DNA from: Rhodobacteraceae bacterium CCMM004
Lineage (GTDB): Bacteria > Pseudomonadota > Alphaproteobacteria > Rhodobacterales > Rhodobacteraceae
Length of the DNA: 64,000 nt
Assembly (NCBI GenBank): GCA_004005435.1
Contig: RZWH01000002.1
Location: forward strand, 1 to 64,000
Direction: 5' to 3'
In this document: positions 29,448 to 37,648 of the stretch, in pieces
Layout: each line of letters opens with the position of its first letter
Position numbering within the stretch: position 1 is the stretch's first letter
Position numbers and translations under genes: made by a program
The notes under the pieces: generated by a model
What the model saw: only the letters and a program-made list of their open reading frames with translations
What the model was told of the DNA's origin: nothing
The model's database searches: none

Positions 29448-31046
29448 TCAGGCGTAGCGGCGCAGGCGGGTGACCAGGGCGCGGGTCGAGGCGTCTTTGC
29501 CTTCGGCGCTGGCCTCGCCCGCCAGGACGGGCTCCAGAGACTTGGCCAGCTCCTTGCCCAACTCGACCCCCCACTGGTCGTAGGAGTTGATGCCGAGCAT
29601 CACCCCCTCCACGAACACGCGGTGCTCGTAGAGCGCCAGGATCTGGCCCAGCACTTCTGGGGTCAGCTTGGGGTAGACCAGCGTGGTCGAGGGTCGGTTG
29701 CCGGGGAAGACCCGGTGGCGCGCCTGGCGCTCCAGCTCCTTGCCCTCGAACTGGCCGGCGACCGTCTTCTTGGCCTCCTCCAGGGTCCGCCCGCGCACGA
29801 GCGCCTCGGACTGCGCCACGCAGTTGGCCACGAGCAGGCGGTGCTGGTGGGGCAACTCGTCCTCATGCCCCTCGGCGCCGACCATGAACTCGCAAGGCAC
29901 CACCCGCGTGCCCTGGTGGATGAGCTGGTAGAAGGCGTGCTGCCCGTTGGTCCCCGGTTCGCCCCAGACGATGGGCCCTGAGTCGACGTCCAGGGTGCTG
30001 CCGTCCATCCCCACGCCCTTGCCGTTCGATTCCATCTCCAGCTGCTGGAGGTACGCAGGCAGCCGCGCCAGGCGCTGCTCGTAGGGCAGGACGGCGCGGG
30101 TGGCGTGGCCCAGACCCTGGTTGTGCCAGATGCCGACGAGGGCCAGCATCACCGGCATGTTCTCCAGCGGCTCGGCCGACTGGAAATGCCGGTCCATCGC
30201 CTGCCCACCGGCCAGGAACGCGCGGAACGCCTGCGGCCCGATGGCCAGCATCAGGCTCAGTCCGATGGGCCCCCAGACCGAATAGCGCCCCCCGACCCAG
30301 TCTTCGAAACCGAAGACGCGGGTTTCGGAGATACCGAAGCCGTGGGTCTTGTCGAGCGCCGAGGACAGCGCGGCGAACTGCGCGGCCGGGTCGCGCACCT
30401 TCTCGGCCATCCATGCCTTGGCGGTGGCGGCGTTGGTCATGGTTTCGACGGTGGTGAAGGTCTTGGACGCGACGATCACCAGCGTCGTCTCGGGGTTCAA
30501 GGGCCTCAGCACGTCGGCGATATGCGCCCCGTCCACGTTCGACACGAAGTGGCACGCGGGGCCGTCGTGGTAGGGGCTCAGCGCCTGATAGGCCATGGCG
30601 GGGCCCAGGTCCGAGCCGCCGATGCCGATGTTCACCACGTCGGTGATCGGCCCGCCCTGGCCGGTGAAGTAGCCGTCGCGCACCGCGCGGGCGAACCCCT
30701 CCATCCGCGCCAGCGTGCCCAGAACCTGGGGCATGACGTCCCGCCCCTCGACCATGACGCGGCCGCCGTCGAGGTTCCTCAGCGCGGTGTGCAGCACCGC
30801 GCGCCCCTCGGTCTCGTTGATCGGCTTGCCCGCGAACATGGCGTCGCGGCGGGCGGCCACACCGGCCTTGTCGGCCATGGCGACGAGGAGGTCGCGGGTC
30901 TCGGCGTCGAGCGACGTCTTGGAGTAGTCGAGCCACAGATCGCCCATGGAGGCGGAGAACTCCTGCACCCGCGCGTCGTCGAGCATATCCAGGATCTTGC
31001 GGCCGTCGGCGGCCTTGGCGCGGGATTTCAGGTCGCTCCAGGTCAT
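29448..31046 (-). CDS. pgi: Glucose-6-phosphate isomerase
   Basis: The 532-residue product has the PGI signatures [32 protein letters not shown], the segment [13 protein letters not shown], and [20 protein letters not shown] near the C-terminus. It interconverts glucose 6-phosphate and fructose 6-phosphate. It is the last gene of zwf-pgl-pgi, coupled to pgl by ATGA. In Entner-Doudoroff organisms it recycles fructose 6-phosphate back to the Zwf substrate. Confidence 0.97.
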   Translation of the reverse strand: MTWSDLKSRAKAADGRKILDMLDDARVQEFSASMGDLWLDYSKTSLDAETRDLLVAMADKAGVAARRDAMFAGKPINETEGRAVLHTALRNLDGGRVMVEGRDVMPQVLGTLARMEGFARAVRDGYFTGQGGPITDVVNIGIGGSDLGPAMAYQALSPYHDGPACHFVSNVDGAHIADVLRPLNPETTLVIVASKTFTTVETMTNAATAKAWMAEKVRDPAAQFAALSSALDKTHGFGISETRVFGFEDWVGGRYSVWGPIGLSLMLAIGPQAFRAFLAGGQAMDRHFQSAEPLENMPVMLALVGIWHNQGLGHATRAVLPYEQRLARLPAYLQQLEMESNGKGVGMDGSTLDVDSGPIVWGEPGTNGQHAFYQLIHQGTRVVPCEFMVGAEGHEDELPHQHRLLVANCVAQSEALVRGRTLEEAKKTVAGQFEGKELERQARHRVFPGNRPSTTLVYPKLTPEVLGQILALYEHRVFVEGVMLGINSYDQWGVELGKELAKSLEPVLAGEASAEGKDASTRALVTRLRRYA

Positions 31047-31720
31047 GGGGTCTCCGTCCAGTGAACAGTGGCGTCGCGCAGGACCAGCGCGACGGGCGCC
31101 TCCTCGGGCGGGCGACGACGGGCCGCCTCCAGCGCCGCGCGCTTCTCGGCGCCGGTGATGACGATGTGGGTCGACATCGCCCCCCTCAGGACCGGCGCGG
31201 TCAGGGTGATGCGCGGCTCGGGCGCGCCGCCGCCGCGCACCACCGCCAGCGGCGGGGCGTCGTCGGCCAGGGCGGCCGCCAGCCCCTCGGCCCCCGGAAA
31301 GAGCGACGCGATGTGCATGTCGGCGCCCATGCCGAGGACCAGGATCGACAGAGGCAGTTCCGGCCGCACCCGCTCGATCAGCCCGGGCAGCGCCGCCTCG
31401 GGCGTGTCGTCGCCGGTGTAGAAGGGCAGGAACGGCGCCGCCGCGGCCTTGTCCGTCAACAGCCGCTGGCGCACCAGGGCGGTGTTCGAGCGGCCGCTGT
31501 CCTCGGACACCCAGCGCTCGTCGGTCAGCATCACGTGCACGCGGTCCCAGTGCAGATCGGCGCCGGACAGCGTGTCGAACATCGGCCCCGGCGTGGTGCC
31601 CCCGGGCACCGCCAGAGAGGCCCAGTCGTGGGCGGCCAGGCAGGTCGAGATCTCGCTGGCCAGACGGTCGGCGAGGTCCATCATCATCATCTCGCCGTCG
31701 GGGTATTCGATCAGATCCAT
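31043..31720 (-). CDS. pgl: 6-phosphogluconolactonase
   Basis: The 225-residue product has the SugarP isomerase-like fold of Pgl: [37 protein letters not shown] and [17 protein letters not shown]. It hydrolyses 6-phosphogluconolactone, the Zwf product. It begins 40 bases after zwf and its stop overlaps the pgi start, so all three are one operon. Confidence 0.95.
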   Translation of the reverse strand: MDLIEYPDGEMMMMDLADRLASEISTCLAAHDWASLAVPGGTTPGPMFDTLSGADLHWDRVHVMLTDERWVSEDSGRSNTALVRQRLLTDKAAAAPFLPFYTGDDTPEAALPGLIERVRPELPLSILVLGMGADMHIASLFPGAEGLAAALADDAPPLAVVRGGGAPEPRITLTAPVLRGAMSTHIVITGAEKRAALEAARRRPPEEAPVALVLRDATVHWTETP

Positions 31721-31760
31721 CAGACGCCTCCGGGGCTGGCCGCCGCGACTGAGGGCTAGC

Positions 31761-33215
31761 CTATTCCTTGATCTCGCGCCAGCGCCGACCGGCCCGGTGG
31801 AGCAGGATCTGCGCCTCCTCGGGGCCGGTCGATCCCGGCTCGTAGGGGTGCGGGCGGTCGCTGCGCCGCTCCCACGCGGCGATGATCGGATCGGTCCAGG
31901 ACCACGCCGCCTCGACCTCGTCGCCGCGCATGAACAGGGTCTGGTTGCCGCGGATCACATCCATGATCAGCCGTTCATAGGCGTCGGGCACGTCCTCGCC
32001 CTCGGGCCCCAGCGCGTCGGCAAAGGTCATGTCCAGCGGCACGTCCACCAGCCGCATCCCCCCCGGCCCCGGCTCCTTGATCGTCACGCCCAGGGTGATG
32101 CCCTCGTTGGGTTGCAGCCGGATCGACAGGATGTTGCGGTGGCGCCCCGCCTCCTCGCCGAAGATCGAGTGCGGCGCGTCCTTGAAGACGATGGCGATCT
32201 CCGACGCGCGGGTGCGCAGCCGCTTGCCCGTGCGCAGGTAGAAGGGCGTGCCCGCCCAGCGCCAGTTCGACACCCCGATCTTGAGCGCGATGAAGCTCTC
32301 GGTCAGGCTCTGTTCGTTCTCCGCGTCCTCGGTATAGGCGGCGGTCTCGGGCCCGGCGACATACTGACCGCGGACGATGTCCTCGGGCCCGATGGTGTCG
32401 AGGGCGCGAATCACCTTGAGCTTTTCGTCGCGCACCGCGTCGGGGGTAAAGCGACTGGGCGGCTCCATGGCGATCAGGCACAGAAGCTGCATCAGGTGGT
32501 TCTGCACCATGTCGCGCATCGCGCCCGCGCGATCGTAGTAGGCGCCGCGCCCGCCCACGCCCACGGTCTCGGCCACGGTGATCTGGATGTGGTCGACGAA
32601 CTGGCTGTTCCACAGGGGCTCGAACAGGACGTTGCCGAAGCGCACCGCCATCAGGTTCTGCACCGTCTCTTTGCCGAGATAGTGGTCGATGCGGTAGATC
32701 TGGCTTTCGTGGAAATGCTGGGCCAGGGTCATGTTCAGCGCCTTGGCGCTCTCCAGGTCGCGGCCGAAGGGTTTCTCGACCACGATGCGGCTCAGAGGGC
32801 CGGCGATCTTGTGTTCGTAGAGGCGCTCGGCCAGGGCGCCGAAGAGGCTGGGCCCGACCGAGAAGTAGAAGGCGCGGATCACGTCCTTGCGCATCGCCTT
32901 GGCCAGCGCCTTCCACCCGCCCTTGCCGGAGGCGTCGATGGGGACGTAGGACAGCCGGTCGAGAAAGGCGTCGAGCGCCTCGGCGTCGCGGCGGTCGGCG
33001 GGCATGACCTCTTCGATCGCCTCGCGCACCATCTTGCGATAGCCGTCGTCGTCCAGCTCGGACCGGGCGGCGCCGACGATGCGAGCCGTCTCGGGCATCT
33101 GACCGGCCATGAAGCGGCGATAGAGCCCCGGCAGGATCTTGCGCCGCGCCAGGTCTCCGGTGCCGCCGAAGATGACGAGGTCGAAGGGATCGACCGGAAT
33201 AACCCGCGAGACCAT
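31761..33215 (-). CDS. zwf: Glucose-6-phosphate 1-dehydrogenase
   Basis: The 484-residue product has the NADP site DLVIFGGTGDLARRKILPGL and the catalytic RIDHYLGKETVQNLMAVRFG. The start at 33215 is preferred over 33323 because GGAGGG lies 6 bases upstream and the longer form would cover the operator. It oxidises glucose 6-phosphate to the lactone and makes NADPH. It leads the zwf-pgl-pgi operon, under a LacI-type operator 23 bases before the start. Confidence 0.97.
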   Translation of the reverse strand: MVSRVIPVDPFDLVIFGGTGDLARRKILPGLYRRFMAGQMPETARIVGAARSELDDDGYRKMVREAIEEVMPADRRDAEALDAFLDRLSYVPIDASGKGGWKALAKAMRKDVIRAFYFSVGPSLFGALAERLYEHKIAGPLSRIVVEKPFGRDLESAKALNMTLAQHFHESQIYRIDHYLGKETVQNLMAVRFGNVLFEPLWNSQFVDHIQITVAETVGVGGRGAYYDRAGAMRDMVQNHLMQLLCLIAMEPPSRFTPDAVRDEKLKVIRALDTIGPEDIVRGQYVAGPETAAYTEDAENEQSLTESFIALKIGVSNWRWAGTPFYLRTGKRLRTRASEIAIVFKDAPHSIFGEEAGRHRNILSIRLQPNEGITLGVTIKEPGPGGMRLVDVPLDMTFADALGPEGEDVPDAYERLIMDVIRGNQTLFMRGDEVEAAWSWTDPIIAAWERRSDRPHPYEPGSTGPEEAQILLHRAGRRWREIKE

Positions 33216-33238
33216 GGACCGCCCTCCGCATCCGATGT

Positions 33239-33252
33239 GGTTAGCGCTAACC
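33239..33252 (-). promoter_or_regulatory. LacI-family operator upstream of zwf
   Basis: GGTTAGCGCTAACC is a perfect 14-base palindrome with the central CG step typical of LacI-family operators (TTAGCGCTAA type) used by sugar regulators in alphaproteobacteria. It lies 23 bases before the zwf start, where a bound repressor would block transcription. The regulator gene is outside the window. Confidence 0.75.
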
Positions 33253-33337
33253 GCGCACGCCCTGCGCCGCGGGGTTAGGCGAAGAGCGGCGGCAAGTCCA
33301 GTGTGTCGCGCCGCCATCTCCACACGGGTATTGTCAT

Positions 33338-33366
33338 TTGACCGCTAAGCACCCCTGCGCTTAGCC
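33338..33366 (+). promoter_or_regulatory. Promoter with internal inverted repeat before the YbjN pair
   Basis: TTGACC (33338-33343) and TTAGCC (33361-33366) are spaced by 17 bases. An inverted repeat, GCTAAGC-N8-GCTTAGC (33344-33365), fills the spacer and covers the -10 box, so it is a candidate operator. The start codon lies 37 bases further on. Confidence 0.5.
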
Positions 33367-33403
33367 TGTGGGCGGAGCCTGCATTTGAGAGGACCGATTT
33401 TAC

Positions 33404-33946
33404 ATGAGACGCCTGCTTGCCCTTGCCCTCGCCGCCCTCCTGCCCCAGGCCGCTGCCGCCCAATCGGTGGACGCGGGCTATCCCCACACCGTGATGACGG
33501 CCCTGACCGAGATGGGCCGCAACCCCGTGGCCAAGACCTATGAGTCAGGGCGTTCCTTTGTCGTGTTCGACATCGGATCGGGACAGGGGCGGCTGACTTA
33601 TTACGGCTGCAACGACGCCTTCGCCAATTGCAAGGACCTGATCTTTGCCACGGGGTGGGGCGAGGTGCCGGGCGTGACCCTGGACACGTTGAACAAGTGG
33701 AACCGCGAGTGGTTCATCACCCCGGCGATCCAGAACACCGACGGCACCATCTCGCTGACCTACAACATGGTCCATGCCCAGCGCATCCCGCCCGAGCAGT
33801 TCCGCGCCACCATCGAGCGCATCGAGCGCGCCATCGGGCGGTTCTCCAAGGCGCTGGCACCGGGGTCCGCGGGGCTCCAGGCCAATCTGCCGGAAGAGCG
33901 CGTCGACGACGGCGCGCCGCTCCCCGCGCTGCAGTCGCTCGACTGA
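33404..33946 (+). CDS. Periplasmic YbjN-domain protein 1
   Basis: The 180-residue product has a signal peptide (MRRLLALALAALLPQAAAAQ) then a YbjN domain: SVDAGYPHTVMTALTEMGRN, a Cys pair in YYGCNDAFANCKDL, and LNKWNREWFITPAIQ. Bacterial YbjN domains resemble type III secretion chaperones and are of unknown role. The next gene is a close paralogue with the same Cys spacing, so the pair arose by tandem duplication. Confidence 0.8.
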   Translation: MRRLLALALAALLPQAAAAQSVDAGYPHTVMTALTEMGRNPVAKTYESGRSFVVFDIGSGQGRLTYYGCNDAFANCKDLIFATGWGEVPGVTLDTLNKWNREWFITPAIQNTDGTISLTYNMVHAQRIPPEQFRATIERIERAIGRFSKALAPGSAGLQANLPEERVDDGAPLPALQSLD

Positions 33947-33981
33947 CCCAACCTTCCCCCGGATATCAGGAGATCCGACCC

Positions 33982-34530
33982 ATGATCCGCCTCGCCGCCC
34001 TCGCCTTCGCCGCCGCCCTGCCCACCGCCGCCTTGGCGCAGTCGGTCGACGCGGGCTTTCCCAACAGCGTCACGACGGCGCTCGCCGAGATGGGGATGCA
34101 GCCCGAGATGAAGGCGCAGGACAGCGGCCGCCCCTATATCGACATCAACATCGCCGGCGGCCCCGGCAGCATCTACTTTTACGGCTGCGACCAGGCGATG
34201 CAGAAATGCCAGCACCTGATGTTCGAGACGTTCTGGAACGCCGACCCGCAGATCACCGACGCCAAGCTGGCCGAGTGGAACTCGAAATACTTCGTCGCGC
34301 CGGTGTTCAAGGCGCCGAACGGCGGCGCGGTGCTGCGCTATACCATGATCTCGGCGCTCAGGATCGCACCCGAGTCCTTCGACGGCAAGATGAAGGCGAT
34401 TTCGGCCGCGGTGGGCGATTTCCACAACCACCTGTTCTCGGGCAGCAATCCGGCGTTCCAGAGCGGGATGCAGGGCCCCGAGACGGCCGTGGACGCCGCG
34501 GCCCCCGCGGGCGCGGGCCGCGGCCAGTAG
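33982..34530 (+). CDS. Periplasmic YbjN-domain protein 2 (tandem paralogue)
   Basis: The 182-residue product has a signal peptide (MIRLAALAFAAALPTAALAQ) and a domain parallel to its neighbour: SVDAGFPNSVTTALAEMGMQ, FYGCDQAMQKCQHLMF and LAEWNSKYFVAPVFK. AGGAG lies 10 bases before the ATG. The spacer from the first gene is 35 bases, so they share a transcript. The conserved Cys pair may form a disulphide. Function unknown. Its end is 7 bases from the convergent HNH gene. Confidence 0.8.
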   Translation: MIRLAALAFAAALPTAALAQSVDAGFPNSVTTALAEMGMQPEMKAQDSGRPYIDINIAGGPGSIYFYGCDQAMQKCQHLMFETFWNADPQITDAKLAEWNSKYFVAPVFKAPNGGAVLRYTMISALRIAPESFDGKMKAISAAVGDFHNHLFSGSNPAFQSGMQGPETAVDAAAPAGAGRGQ

Positions 34531-34537
34531 CGCCCGC

Positions 34538-35137
34538 TCAGGCCTCCAGCTCGGCGTCCCAGTAGAGGAAGTCGAGCCAGGTCTCGTGCAGGTGGTTGGG
34601 GGGGAACCGCCGTCCCATGTTCTTGAGCTCTTCCGCGCCGGGCTGGCGCGGGGGCTTGCGCAGGTTCATACCGGCCTGGCGCAGGCTCTTGGACCCCTTG
34701 CGCAGATTGCAGCGCGAGCAGGCCGCGACCACGTTCTGCCAGCTGGTGACACCGCCCCGGGCCCGCGGGATCACATGGTCGAAGGTCAGATCGCCCGCGG
34801 TGCCGCAGTACTGGCAGACGAACTCGTCGCGTAGGAACAGGTTGAAGCGGGTGAAGGCCACCCGCTTCTGCGGCTTGACGAAGTCCTTGAGCACGACGAC
34901 CGAGGGGATGCGGATCTCGGTGGTGGGCGAGCGCACGACCTTGTCGTATTCGGCGACGATGTCGACGCGGTCGAGCCAGGCGGCCTTGATCGCCTCCTGC
35001 CAGGGCCAGAGCGACAGGGGATAGTAGCTGAGCGGGCGATAGTCGGCGTTGAGCACCAGCGCAGGATGGTGCCTGAGACTGCTGGGCTCGCGGACGAAAC
35101 TGGTCCTGAACTCGCGCCTGTGATCCGTTCCGTGCAT
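34538..35137 (-). CDS. HNH endonuclease family protein
   Basis: The 199-residue product has an HNH site with zinc cysteines C108-Q-Y-C111 and C140-S-R-C143, and D120-H121 in FDHVIPRARGGVTSWQNVVA. The N-terminus HHPALVLNADYRPLSYYPLS is typical of a conserved alphaproteobacterial HNH family found in most chromosomes, not a restriction enzyme. Role unknown, possibly DNA repair. Transcribed from a minus-strand promoter overlapping a long inverted repeat. Confidence 0.88.
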   Translation of the reverse strand: MHGTDHRREFRTSFVREPSSLRHHPALVLNADYRPLSYYPLSLWPWQEAIKAAWLDRVDIVAEYDKVVRSPTTEIRIPSVVVLKDFVKPQKRVAFTRFNLFLRDEFVCQYCGTAGDLTFDHVIPRARGGVTSWQNVVAACSRCNLRKGSKSLRQAGMNLRKPPRQPGAEELKNMGRRFPPNHLHETWLDFLYWDAELEA

Positions 35138-35209
35138 GGCCGAAACCGTCTCTGCCCTGCTTACCTGTGCGGTGGTCGGAGCGGGAAGCCCCGTCCCTGC
35201 GTCACCCGG

Positions 35210-35237
35210 ACTATATATGGCGTTTCCCACCTGGCAA
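35210..35237 (-). promoter_or_regulatory. Promoter of the HNH gene
   Basis: On the minus strand TTGCCA (35237-35232) and TATAGT (35215-35210) are separated by 16 bases, 72 bases before the start codon. The -35 box lies inside the large inverted repeat 35228-35265. A second plausible -10 frame (TATATA) sits in the same stretch. Confidence 0.55.
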
Positions 35238-35265
35238 CCCCCATGAACTATGGGCCTGCCAGGTG
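35228..35265. promoter_or_regulatory. Long nested inverted repeat over the HNH promoter
   Basis: CACCTGGCA (35228-35236) matches TGCCAGGTG (35257-35265) perfectly, and inside it CCCAT (35240-35244) matches ATGGG (35250-35254). The 38-base structure covers the -35 box of the HNH promoter. It may be an operator or a hairpin. The rest of the spacer 35138-35443 shows nothing recognisable. Confidence 0.6.
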
Positions 35266-35443
35266 ATAAACCCGGCATCGTGACAGGGGCATGACGTCGG
35301 TGGCGGGCGGCCGCATCCTTCGTCCGATTGGCGTCCGATCCGGGGCACGAAACCCGCCCCCGCCCGCCCCGTGGTTTTCGGCGCGACAGGGACCGCCTGG
35401 CATGGCACACCCGCGAACGAGCCGCCTGAGAGGAGCCCCACCG

Positions 35444-36136
35444 ATGCCCTTCGTCTTCGATCCGCCCGCGCCCGCTACCCTGCCCGTGGAGGGCGGCACC
35501 GACCTCTATCCGGTGCGCCGCATCTTCTGCGTCGGGCGCAACTATGCCGCCCATGCCGCCGAGATGGGCCAGGAGGTCGACCGCTCGGCCCCGTTCTACT
35601 TCACCAAGTCCCCCGCGGCGCTCGCGCCCTCGGGCGCCACCCTGCCCTACGCCCCCGGCACGGCCGACTGGCACCACGAGATGGAGTTCGTGGCGGCCCT
35701 GGGCGCGCCCGCCTTCCGCACCGCGCCCGACCGGGCGCTGGCGACGGTCTGGGGCTACGGCGCGGGGCTCGACATGACCCGCCGCGACCTCCAGGCGGCG
35801 GCCAAGGCCAAGGGGCGGCCCTGGTCCCTGGCCAAGGATCACGAGAACTCTGCCGTCCTGGGCGCCCTGCGGCCCGCGGCCGAGTGGACCCCGGGGGCGC
35901 AGCGCATCCGCCTTGACGTGAACGGCGAGACCCGCCAGGACGCCACGCTCGATACCATGGTCTGGAGCCTGGCCGAGCTGATCGCCGACCTGTCGCACTA
36001 TTATCACCTGGGCGCGGGCGACGTGATCATGACCGGCACCCCCGCGGGTGTGGGCCCGGTGCGCCCCGGCGACCGGCTGGAGGGCCACATCGACGGGCTG
36101 CCTCCGGTGGCGATGCAGGTCGGCGCCCCGCTCTGA
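35444..36136 (+). CDS. Fumarylacetoacetate hydrolase-family protein
   Basis: The 230-residue product has the FAH fold: RRIFCVGRNYAAHAAEMGQE, FYFTKSPAALAPSGATLPYA and WHHEMEFVAALGAPA, whose HxxE and E residues bind the metal. The C-terminal segment GDVIMTGTPAGVGPVRPGD is also typical. Such enzymes hydrolyse or decarboxylate beta-diketo acids in aromatic degradation, or act on pyruvyl compounds. GAGAGGAG precedes the ATG. It lies just before an orphan TRAP binding-protein gene. Confidence 0.9.
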   Translation: MPFVFDPPAPATLPVEGGTDLYPVRRIFCVGRNYAAHAAEMGQEVDRSAPFYFTKSPAALAPSGATLPYAPGTADWHHEMEFVAALGAPAFRTAPDRALATVWGYGAGLDMTRRDLQAAAKAKGRPWSLAKDHENSAVLGALRPAAEWTPGAQRIRLDVNGETRQDATLDTMVWSLAELIADLSHYYHLGAGDVIMTGTPAGVGPVRPGDRLEGHIDGLPPVAMQVGAPL

Positions 36137-36209
36137 GCCCCTTGCGGGCGGCGCCCCCCCGCGCCACTGTGCCTGCACCGAGACACGACCGATCTGGGAG
36201 GATCAGCCG

Positions 36210-37244
36210 ATGACCACGCGACGCACGCTCATGGCCCTGATGGGCGCCACCGCCCTCACGCTCACCGCCCTGCCGGCCGCCGCCCAGGAGGTGACGCTGC
36301 GGATGCACCAGTTCCTGCCGGGCGCCGCCAACGTGCCCAAGAACATCCTGCACGTCTGGGCCGACACCATCGAGGAGGCCAGCGACGGCCGGATCGAGAT
36401 CGAACGCTACGACGCCATGGCGCTGGGCGGCACCCCGCCGCAGCTCATCGACCAGGTGCGTGACGGGGTGGCCGACATCGTCTGGACGTTGCCCGGCTAT
36501 ACCCCCGGCCGTTTTGCCCGCGCCGAGGTCTTCGAGCTGCCGTTCATGATGACCAACGCGGAGGCCACCAGCCGCGCCTATTGGCAACTGGCCGAAGAGA
36601 CGATGCTCGACGACGATTTCGCCGATTTCAAGGTGCTGGGCCTGTGGGTCCACGGCCCCGGCATCATCCACTCGGCCGAGCCGGTGGACGAGGTGGGCGA
36701 TCTCGACGGGATGAAGCTGCGCGCGCCGACCCGCGCCACCACGACGATGTTCTCCGACCTCGGCGCGGCGGCCGTGGGGATGCCGGTCCCGGCGATCCCC
36801 GAGGCGCTGTCCAAGGGCGTGATCGACGCGACGGTGATCCCGTGGGAGGTGACCGGCGCGCTCAAGGTGGCCGAACTGGTCGACAACCACACCGTGTTCG
36901 ACGAGCCGCTCTATACCGCCGCCTTCGTCTTTGCCATGAACAAGGACCGTTACGAGAGCCTGCCCGACGACCTCAAGGCGGTGATCGACGAGAATTCCGG
37001 TCTGGAGTTCTCGGCCTTCGCCGGCCGCACGATGGAAGAGGACGACGGCCCTGCGCGGCAGATCGCGGTGGATCGCGGTAACACCATCATCGAGCTGACG
37101 GCGGAGCAGACCCAGGAGTGGCGCGACGCCAGCCAAGCCACCATCGACGCCTGGATCGAAGAGATGGACGGCAAGGGGATGGACGGCTCGGGCCTGATCG
37201 AGCGGGCCCGCGCCCTGATCGACGAGAACACCGGGTCCATGTGA
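36210..37244 (+). CDS. TRAP transporter solute-binding protein (DctP family)
   Basis: The 344-residue product has a signal peptide (MTTRRTLMALMGATALTLTALPAAA) and the DctP body: VTLRMHQFLPGAANVPKNI, PFMMTNAEATSRAYWQLAE and KLRAPTRATTTMFSDLGAA, with the Arg that binds carboxylates. It should deliver an organic acid to a TRAP permease. No DctQ/DctM genes are next to it; they are elsewhere or outside the window. GGGAGGA precedes the ATG. Confidence 0.9.
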   Translation: MTTRRTLMALMGATALTLTALPAAAQEVTLRMHQFLPGAANVPKNILHVWADTIEEASDGRIEIERYDAMALGGTPPQLIDQVRDGVADIVWTLPGYTPGRFARAEVFELPFMMTNAEATSRAYWQLAEETMLDDDFADFKVLGLWVHGPGIIHSAEPVDEVGDLDGMKLRAPTRATTTMFSDLGAAAVGMPVPAIPEALSKGVIDATVIPWEVTGALKVAELVDNHTVFDEPLYTAAFVFAMNKDRYESLPDDLKAVIDENSGLEFSAFAGRTMEEDDGPARQIAVDRGNTIIELTAEQTQEWRDASQATIDAWIEEMDGKGMDGSGLIERARALIDENTGSM

Positions 37245-37254
37245 CCCGCGCGCC

Positions 37255-37276
37255 CCGCCCCGGGCCGCCGGGGCGG
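37255..37276 (+). terminator. GC hairpin after the TRAP binding-protein gene
   Basis: CCGCCCC (37255-37261) pairs with GGGGCGG (37270-37276), 8-base loop, ten bases after the stop codon. Only a short CTTT follows, so a classic terminator is not certain. Confidence 0.4.
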
Positions 37277-37310
37277 AGGCTTTGCCGCCACTTTGTGCGA
37301 TCCACACCCG

Positions 37311-37332
37311 CGGCGGGGCTTGATCCCCGCCG
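37311..37332 (+). promoter_or_regulatory. Hairpin in the spacer before rpmF
   Basis: CGGCGGGG-CTTGAT-CCCCGCCG is an 8-base perfect stem with a 6-base loop, 87 bases before the rpmF start. It may end transcription from upstream or lie within the promoter region (a weak TTGATC-N17-TAAGTC pair overlaps it). Confidence 0.35.
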
Positions 37333-37419
37333 AAGACGGGCGTAAGTCCGCGCGAACCTAATCCGTAGTTTCCGACATGCGCGGGCCCAAGAGGCCCCGA
37401 ACTTATCCGAGGTTGAGAC

Positions 37420-37626
37420 ATGGCCGTCCCGCAGAACAAAGTCACCAAGTCGCGCCGCAACATGCGCCGCGCCCATGACGGGCTGACCGCCGACAATCCG
37501 GCCGAATGCCCCAACTGCGGCGAGCTTAAGCGTCCGCATCACGTCTGCCCCGCCTGCGGCCACTACGCCGACCGCGAAGTCGTGGCGCAGGCCGACGAGA
37601 TCGAGCTCGACGACGACGCGGCCTAA
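37420..37626 (+). CDS. rpmF: 50S ribosomal protein L32
   Basis: The 68-residue protein starts [19 protein letters not shown] and has a zinc ribbon with C30, C33, C43 and C46 ([21 protein letters not shown]), typical of L32. It is part of the large ribosomal subunit. rpmF ahead of plsX and fabH is a widely conserved arrangement linking ribosome and fatty-acid synthesis. Confidence 0.98.
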   Translation: MAVPQNKVTKSRRNMRRAHDGLTADNPAECPNCGELKRPHHVCPACGHYADREVVAQADEIELDDDAA

Positions 37627-37648
37627 GGCCGATCCCGGCCGCTGGGCG

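Noticed and set aside
34538..35137. HNH protein as part of a restriction or defence system
   Set aside because: No methyltransferase or other defence gene is near, and the protein matches a widely conserved chromosomal HNH family.
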